The translations under genes were made by a program, and so were the position numbers. Positions 6,111-10,305 of a stretch of DNA of 10,305 nucleotides are shown piece by piece. How positions within the stretch are numbered: position 1 is the stretch's first letter; each line of letters opens with the position of its first letter. The stretch comes from an uncultured Collinsella sp. (GTDB lineage Bacteria > Actinomycetota > Coriobacteriia > Coriobacteriales > Coriobacteriaceae). A model generated the notes under the pieces. It saw only the letters and a program-made list of their open reading frames with translations, ran no database searches and had not been told where the DNA came from. The DNA is taken from NCBI GenBank assembly GCA_958407465.1, contig CATYIV010000049.1, positions 1 to 10,305 of the forward strand, read 5' to 3'.

Positions 6111-6381
6111 GGATGGTTCCTCTCTGGTCTGTGCGGCGCAAATGCTAAAGGTGTTTACCGCGTTCGACTGCATGATAGCGCGACTTTTGCGTAAACGCTC
6201 GAGCGTTTTTTGGTCAAACGCTTTAGCAGGCAACAAGACTGGCTTCTCGTGAATGAATGTCGTCAGTTTGCGCTTGAGCGCCGTCTGCCGGAACCATGGT
6301 TGCGGTTTTTGATGCATTGTTATCAAATAAAGGAGCTAACTTTTTTGAGAGCCCAGCCCGTTATGCAAGCAGGAGATACCT
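6111..6381. other. Divergent regulatory region rpiB / cyuA-like
   Basis: The 271 bases between divergent starts contain the 16-bp palindrome at 6193-6208 and related half-sites. For rpiB there is a -10-like TATCAT on the minus strand (6177-6172) without a good -35. For the plus-strand gene there is a TTTGAT-8-ATCAAA inverted repeat at 6308-6327 overlapping a -10-like TATCAA, plus the AGGAG binding site at 6371-6375. Confidence 0.5.
6193..6208. promoter_or_regulatory. Perfect 16-bp palindrome, candidate operator
   Basis: AAACGCTCGAGCGTTT is a perfect palindrome centred on CG, as is common for LacI-type repressor sites. The same half-site AAACGCT recurs at 6216-6222, and a one-mismatch AAATGCT occurs at 6140-6146. 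It lies directly upstream of the -10-like TATCAT for rpiB. Followed by TTTT on the plus strand it could also be read as a small hairpin terminator, but no plus-strand gene ends here, so an operator is more likely. Confidence 0.5.
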
Positions 6382-7701
6382 ATGCCTACCGATTCCATCC
6401 GTGATGCCGCGTTTTGCGATGTTTTGAACCGCGAGCTTGTCTGTGCACTCGGCTGCACCGAGCCCATTGCCGTTGCCTATGCAGCGGCGCTGGCGAGCCA
6501 GACGCTCGGTTGCGAACCCGATCATATGGATGTTGCCTGCTCGGGCAACATCATCAAGAACGTCAAGAGCGTGACCGTGCCCAACTCGGGTGGTATGCAC
6601 GGTATTGAGGCCGCGGCCGTGCTGGGTGCCGTGGGCGGCGACGCCAAGAGCGCGCTCGAGGTGCTCGAGAGCGTTAACGATGAAGACCGTGCACGCGTGG
6701 TCGAGCTCCTCGCCGACGCCGACTACTGCGATGTGTCGCTTGTCGAGGGCGTGCCCAACCTCTACATCAAGGTGACTGCGACGGCCGGGGGCCATACCGC
6801 GGTCGTCGAGATTACCGATCACCACACCAATGTCACGTGCCATACGCTCGACGGTATTCCGGTGTGCGGCAAGTCGGCGGGGGAGTGTGCCGCCTGCGCC
6901 GAGCGCGTGGTGGCCGAGCGTGCGGCGGATAAGGCCGACACGCCCATGTCGATTGAGTCCATCATTGACTTTATCGAGGACGGCGACATTGAGGACGCCC
7001 GCGCTGCCGTTGAGCGTCAGATTGAGCTGAATGGCGCGATCAGTGCCGAGGGCCTTGCGCACGCTTGGGGCGCCGAGGTGGGTCGTACGCTGCTGGGTGC
7101 TCGTGCCGATGACGTCGCCTGCCGTGCCCGTGCCCGTGCGGCCGCCGGGTCCGACGCCCGCATGAACGGCTGCGCGCTGCCGGTCGCCATTGTGTGCGGC
7201 TCGGGCAATCAGGGCATTACCTGCGCATTGCCCGTCATGGAGTATGCCGAGTACCTGCGTTGCGACCACGAGCGCCTGGTGCGCGCCGTGATGCTGTCCG
7301 ATCTGATCGCCGTGCATATCAAGAGCTATATTGGTGCGCTCTCGGCGTTTTGCGGTGCTATTTGCGCCGCGTGCGGCGCCGGCGCTGCGATTACCTGGCT
7401 GTGCGGTGGCACGCGCGAGCAGATTGGCGCGACGGTCTCGAATACGCTCGGTAACGTGGGCGGCATCGTGTGCGACGGCGCCAAGGCGAGCTGTGCCGCC
7501 AAGATCTCGGCTGCCGTCGATGCGGCGATTCTGGGCCATGATATGGCCATGCAGGGTCGCGGCTTCCGCGCCGGCGAGGGCCTGATCCAAGATACCGTTG
7601 AGCAGACAATCGCTAGCATGGGCTACGTAGGCCGTGTGGGTATGAAGGACACCGACGTCGAGATCCTCAACATCATGATCGGCAAAACCCAGGTTTGTTA
7701 G
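6382..7701 (+). CDS. cyuA: L-cysteine desulfidase, CyuA/UPF0597 family
   Basis: By family this is an oxygen-sensitive [4Fe-4S] enzyme that degrades L-cysteine to pyruvate, ammonia and hydrogen sulfide, related to the alpha chain of bacterial L-serine dehydratases. The 439-residue protein has full family length. It carries ALGCTEPIAVAYA near residue 22 (C25), SGNIIKNVKSVTVPNSGG at 54-71, VCGSGNQG at 271-278 (C272), a cysteine cluster FCGAICAACGAG at 323-334, and GIVCDGAKASCAAK at 361-374. Conserved cysteines in these segments are the expected cluster ligands and active site. There are 22 cysteines in all, an unusually high number. The ATG at 6382 follows AGGAG with 6 bases of spacing. The gene is divergent from rpiB and stands alone; no cysteine transporter or CyuR-like regulator is present. 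Serine or another beta-substituted amino acid is an alternative substrate. Confidence 0.88.
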   Translation: MPTDSIRDAAFCDVLNRELVCALGCTEPIAVAYAAALASQTLGCEPDHMDVACSGNIIKNVKSVTVPNSGGMHGIEAAAVLGAVGGDAKSALEVLESVNDEDRARVVELLADADYCDVSLVEGVPNLYIKVTATAGGHTAVVEITDHHTNVTCHTLDGIPVCGKSAGECAACAERVVAERAADKADTPMSIESIIDFIEDGDIEDARAAVERQIELNGAISAEGLAHAWGAEVGRTLLGARADDVACRARARAAAGSDARMNGCALPVAIVCGSGNQGITCALPVMEYAEYLRCDHERLVRAVMLSDLIAVHIKSYIGALSAFCGAICAACGAGAAITWLCGGTREQIGATVSNTLGNVGGIVCDGAKASCAAKISAAVDAAILGHDMAMQGRGFRAGEGLIQDTVEQTIASMGYVGRVGMKDTDVEILNIMIGKTQVC

Positions 7702-7728
7702 TTACGCGGTTTTACCAAACCGCGTAAC
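7701..7728. repeat. Perfect 12-bp hairpin at the cyuA stop
   Basis: Positions 7701-7712 and 7717-7728 form a perfect 12-bp stem with loop TACC, starting at the last base of the stop codon. No T-run follows, so it is either a non-canonical terminator or an mRNA 3'-end stabiliser. Confidence 0.75.
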
Positions 7729-7741
7729 CAGTCGACGCTGC

Positions 7742-7840
7742 AAGCCCGCCAGAGCGGCAATCTGCCTTTCAGCTTCGGCGGCATGACCAGAAGGTCAATG
7801 CCGCCTTGTTTCAAGGCACCTTGCTCGCTCTGCCGGGCTT
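7742..7840. repeat. Nested imperfect inverted repeat
   Basis: The outer arms 7742-7768 and 7813-7840 are complementary at about 24 positions with three mismatches and one extra base. They enclose an inner hairpin, 7777-7788 with 7793-7805 (12 bp with one bulged A, loop AGAA). An alternative GCCTTG/CAAGGC hairpin (7803-7817) competes with the outer arms. The architecture resembles the element at 1-130, though the sequence differs. It lies between convergent genes. Confidence 0.75.
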
Positions 7841-7876
7841 TCGCTGTCGTTGCCAAAACATCGGCGCCATCTTTGT

Positions 7877-7908
7877 AATGTGAAAAGGGGCTGAACCTTT
7901 GTCACATT
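7877..7908. repeat. Hairpin before the end of the second HAD gene
   Basis: Positions 7877-7888 pair with 7896-7908 (7 bp plus 5 bp with one bulge; loop 7889-7895). It lies about 40 bases beyond the stop of the minus-strand HAD gene and may end its transcript, but no strong T-run follows on either strand. Confidence 0.6.
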
Positions 7909-7949
7909 CGGTCTGCGGCGTTATTTTGTTTGGAGCGAGCGAGGGGGTT

Positions 7950-8708
7950 CTATGACAGTTCGTCGGCTATTTGGTGCTCGTAGAAGGCTTCTACTACGGC
8001 GTTGAATTCGCGGGCGAAGTCTTCCATGGTTCCGCGCCAGGTGGCTCGGCTGGGCTTGCCTTGGCCCACAAAGGCGGTTTGGATGCCGCAATCGGGGGAC
8101 GGGAAGTCGCGTTTGGGATCGTTGCCCACCATAAGGACCTCGTGTGGCTCGAGCCCCATCACCTGAAGCTGCTCTAGATAGTAGGTGGCATCGGGCTTGC
8201 AGCGGGTGGTGTTTCCCATGTGCGTCACGAGTTCAAAGGGGGCGTCGGCCAGGTCGCCCCAGCCCATGCGGCACTCGATGGCCCCCTGGGGAAAGCTGGG
8301 GTTGGTAAAGAGCGCGCAACGCAGTCCAGCGTCCTGTACGGCCTGGAGCGCGGCGTGCGCGCCCGGCATAGCGTGGGCGTTAATGACATCGTCGTTCTTG
8401 TACGGAAGAACTTCGCGGTCATAGTAGGTAAACGCCTCGTAGATGAGGGGATCGGAGAGGCAGGTCCCGCATCGGCGCTCGACCTCTTCTTGGTAAAACT
8501 CAAGATTGGTGCGGTTGTCCGTGCCGCTGCGGCGATTGGCGTTGAGGTCGACCAGGATGGTGCCGAGGCGTGCCATCGTGCCACCGCGGCTGCGGCGCCC
8601 GATATCCGCGAGCATCGAAGAGACATCCTTAAAATAGCGAAGGATGAACGCGTTGAGGTTGATGCTAAGAAGCGTTTCGTCCATATCGAAAACGACTGCT
8701 TTGAGCAC
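7950..8708 (-). CDS. HAD-superfamily hydrolase, subfamily IA-like
   Basis: This is a 252-residue cytoplasmic HAD hydrolase, probably a phosphatase on a small metabolite. Motif I is VVFDMDETLL with D8 and D10, motif II is LFTNPS at 133-138 (T135), motif III is K171 in RCKPDATYY, and motif IV is VGNDPKRDFP at 194-203 with D197 and D201. The roughly 100-residue helical insert between motifs I and II fits a C1 cap of the YjjG/Gph type. The GTG start at 8708 is chosen because GAAAGG lies 7 bases upstream and the protein then begins MLKAVVFDMDE; the frame is open a further 57 codons but the extension is not HAD-like and lacks a binding site. It converges with the cyuA-like gene and is divergent from rpsA. 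The substrate is not predictable. Confidence 0.9.
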   Translation of the reverse strand: MLKAVVFDMDETLLSINLNAFILRYFKDVSSMLADIGRRSRGGTMARLGTILVDLNANRRSGTDNRTNLEFYQEEVERRCGTCLSDPLIYEAFTYYDREVLPYKNDDVINAHAMPGAHAALQAVQDAGLRCALFTNPSFPQGAIECRMGWGDLADAPFELVTHMGNTTRCKPDATYYLEQLQVMGLEPHEVLMVGNDPKRDFPSPDCGIQTAFVGQGKPSRATWRGTMEDFAREFNAVVEAFYEHQIADELS

Positions 8709-9023
8709 GCGGGCACCTTTCTCGAAAAATCGATCTAGAATCGTTGGCTCCGGATACTTTACCCCAAAGCCGAATGCCTGGCTGGTTATCGTCAAGTTGC
8801 GGAGACGTGTGTTCATAAGATTACGAAAAAGTCTCCACACGAGTAAAAAATCGCAGTTCACGCTTGAAATCGAACTCATTTCCCCGTAACCTATACGAAC
8901 GTGATTGCATAAGCGTCACATTAGTATCTGTCGGCTCCCGAGTGTTCCTAAACGTTGTGTGCTTGTCGCACCCTTCTGTAGGTCCTAGCAATCGGGGCCC
9001 CGTAGTTCGAAAGGGGTCCACCT
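8709..9023. other. Divergent region HAD gene / rpsA leader
   Basis: These 315 bases must carry the rpsA promoter and leader and the promoter of the minus-strand HAD gene. The best rpsA candidate is TTGAAA near 8864 with TAACCT or TATACG around 8886-8897, which is weak or poorly spaced. A perfect 10-bp palindrome CGGGGCCCCG (8993-9002) sits just before the ribosome binding site AAAGGGG (9010-9016). No other gene is seen. Confidence 0.5.
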
Positions 9024-10190
9024 TTGAGTGAGATTCAGAACTCGTCCATTTTCTCTCTTGACGATGTCAATGAGGAGGAGATGAACAACCTCATCGACGG
9101 TACGATTACCGACTTTGATGAGGGCGATCTCGTTAACGGCACTGTCGTTAAGATCGAGCATGACGAGGTGCTCGTTGACATCGGATTCAAGTCCGAGGGC
9201 GTTATCCCGGTCCGCGAGCTGTCCATCCGCAAGGACGCTAACCCTGCAGACATCGTTGCACTCGGTGATCCCATCGAGGCTCTGGTTCTCCAGAAGGAGG
9301 ACAAGGACGGTCGTCTGGTCCTGTCCAAGAAGCGTGCCGAGTACGAGCGTGCTTGGAACCGCATCGAGGAGAAGTTCAACTCCGGCGAGAACGTCGAGGG
9401 CGAGGTTATCGAGGTTGTCAAGGGCGGCCTGATCCTCGACATCGGCCTGCGTGGCTTCCTGCCCGCTTCCCTCGTCGACCTCCGTCGTGTCAAGGACCTC
9501 ACCTCCTACATGGGCACCCGCATCGAGGCTCGCGTCATCGAGATGGACCGCAACCGCAACAACGTCGTCCTCTCCCGTCGCGTCGTGCTCGAGGAGTCCC
9601 GTAAGGCCGAGCGCTCCGAGATCCTGTCCAAGCTCAAGTCTGGCATGCGTCTCCAGGGCACCGTTTCCTCCATCGTCGACTTCGGCGCCTTCGTCGACCT
9701 CGGCGGTATCGACGGCCTCATCCACATCTCCGAGCTCTCCTGGAACCACGTCAACCATCCTTCCGAGGTTGTCAAGGTCGGCCAGGAGGTCGAGGTCGAG
9801 GTTCTCGACGTCGATCTCAACCGCGAGCGCATCTCCCTGGGTCTCAAGCAGACCACCGAGGATCCGTGGCGCGCACTGGTCAAGAAGTACCCCGTCGGCG
9901 CTATCGTCGAGGGCACTGTGACCAAGCTTGTCCCGTTCGGCGCTTTCGTCGACCTGGGCGAGGGCATCGAGGGCTTGGTGCACATCTCCGAGATGGCCAA
10001 CAAGCACGTCGATCAGCCTTCTCAGGTCACCCACGTGGGCGACAAGGTTCAGGTCAAGGTCATGGAGATCGACCTCGACCGTCGTCGTATCTCCCTGTCC
10101 ATGAAGTCCGCTGCTGAGACTCTGGGCGTCGAGATCGAGGTTACCCCGCTTCCTTCCGAGAAGAAGGACGAGGAGACCGACGCCGAGTAA
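9024..10190 (+). CDS. rpsA: 30S ribosomal protein S1
   Basis: S1 binds mRNA on the 30S subunit and helps start translation. The 388-residue protein has four S1/OB-fold domains at about 35-104, 121-186, 207-276 and 292-362, as in Gram-positive and actinobacterial S1, against six in E. coli. The last two show the typical repeats VDFGAFVDLGGIDGLIHISE and VPFGAFVDLGEGIEGLVHIS. A short acidic tail (EKKDEETDAE) follows. The start is TTG at 9024: AAAGGGG lies 7 bases upstream, and the next in-frame ATG (codon 20) would remove conserved-looking sequence. Codon use is the most biased in the window (CGT/CGC, CTC, GAG, AAG), as expected for high expression. It is a single-gene unit with its own terminator at 10217. 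The related name 'RNA-binding S1 protein' would also fit, but S1 itself is more likely. Confidence 0.94.
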   Translation: MSEIQNSSIFSLDDVNEEEMNNLIDGTITDFDEGDLVNGTVVKIEHDEVLVDIGFKSEGVIPVRELSIRKDANPADIVALGDPIEALVLQKEDKDGRLVLSKKRAEYERAWNRIEEKFNSGENVEGEVIEVVKGGLILDIGLRGFLPASLVDLRRVKDLTSYMGTRIEARVIEMDRNRNNVVLSRRVVLEESRKAERSEILSKLKSGMRLQGTVSSIVDFGAFVDLGGIDGLIHISELSWNHVNHPSEVVKVGQEVEVEVLDVDLNRERISLGLKQTTEDPWRALVKKYPVGAIVEGTVTKLVPFGAFVDLGEGIEGLVHISEMANKHVDQPSQVTHVGDKVQVKVMEIDLDRRRISLSMKSAAETLGVEIEVTPLPSEKKDEETDAE

Positions 10191-10216
10191 ATCGGTTTGA
10201 CGATCACTTGTTTTAA

Positions 10217-10248
10217 GGGATCCGTCCGTAATGGACGGGTCCCTTTTT
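10217..10248 (+). terminator. Intrinsic terminator of rpsA
   Basis: An 11-bp stem (10217-10227 with 10233-10243, one T:G pair) with a 5-base loop is followed by TTTTT, 26 bases after the rpsA stop. Confidence 0.92.
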
Positions 10249-10267
10249 GCATTCAAGACTTTAGTCC

Positions 10268-10288
10268 GCTGGCCGCGCAGCGGCCAGC
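10268..10288. repeat. Short GC-rich inverted repeat after rpsA
   Basis: A perfect 9-bp stem (10268-10276 with 10280-10288) with a 3-base loop is followed by TTTAAA. It may be a backup terminator for rpsA, or belong to a gene beyond the window edge. Confidence 0.6.
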
Positions 10289-10305
10289 TTTAAACCACCC
10301 GCTAC

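Noticed and set aside
6111..6326. 72-codon upstream extension of rpiB
   Set aside because: The family start MKIGIGNDHA has its own AGAGAGG box at correct spacing, and the extension shows no domain and covers the operator-like palindrome.
8709..8879. 57-codon upstream extension of the second HAD gene
   Set aside because: The GTG at 8708 follows GAAAGG and places motif I at the N-terminus as usual. The extension has AT-richer codons and no binding site.
1..10305. Defence system, mobile element, CRISPR, tRNA or biosynthetic cluster
   Set aside because: No transposase, integrase, nuclease, spaced direct repeats, tRNA-like cloverleaf or cluster-type enzymes were seen. All sizeable genes belong to common housekeeping families.

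Overview
The window is ordinary bacterial chromosome with a high-GC, GC3-rich coding style, GAAAGG-type ribosome binding sites, GTG and TTG starts alongside ATG, and a four-domain ribosomal protein S1 of the Gram-positive/actinobacterial kind. Together these suggest a gut Coriobacteriia, most likely Collinsella or a close relative. That assignment rests on recalled protein likeness and style, not on a search. No phage, transposase, CRISPR array, tRNA or rRNA was seen.

Layout. 1-130 is a nested inverted repeat. 142-969 (minus) is a Cof-type HAD phosphatase, followed by a more AT-rich gap with one doubtful open frame. 1524-2750 (plus) is argG and 3271-4701 (plus) is argH, the last two steps of arginine synthesis. 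They are separated by a strong hairpin and an unrecognised 56-residue small gene (2982-3152) with a good ribosome binding site. After the argH terminator and a 300-base leader region comes ndk (5087-5491, plus), which converges on rpiB (5643-6110, minus). Between them lie the ndk terminator and a perfect 17-bp-stem hairpin. rpiB is divergent from a cyuA-like L-cysteine desulfidase gene (6382-7701, plus), and the divergent gap holds a perfect 16-bp palindrome with related half-sites. cyuA converges on a second HAD hydrolase (7950-8708, minus), and the gap between them contains three successive hairpins or inverted repeats. rpsA (9024-10190, plus) closes the window with a textbook terminator and another short inverted repeat.

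How the genes work together. ArgG and ArgH convert citrulline plus aspartate to arginine plus fumarate and form the only clear pathway pair. Ndk (nucleotide pools), RpiB (pentose phosphates), S1 (translation) and the two HAD phosphatases are general housekeeping. The CyuA-like enzyme would break down cysteine to pyruvate, ammonia and sulfide.

I do not see a complete undescribed system. What merits a second look is mostly between the genes: the argG-argH small gene, the candidate operator upstream of rpiB, the long nested inverted repeats, and an open frame upstream of the first HAD gene.
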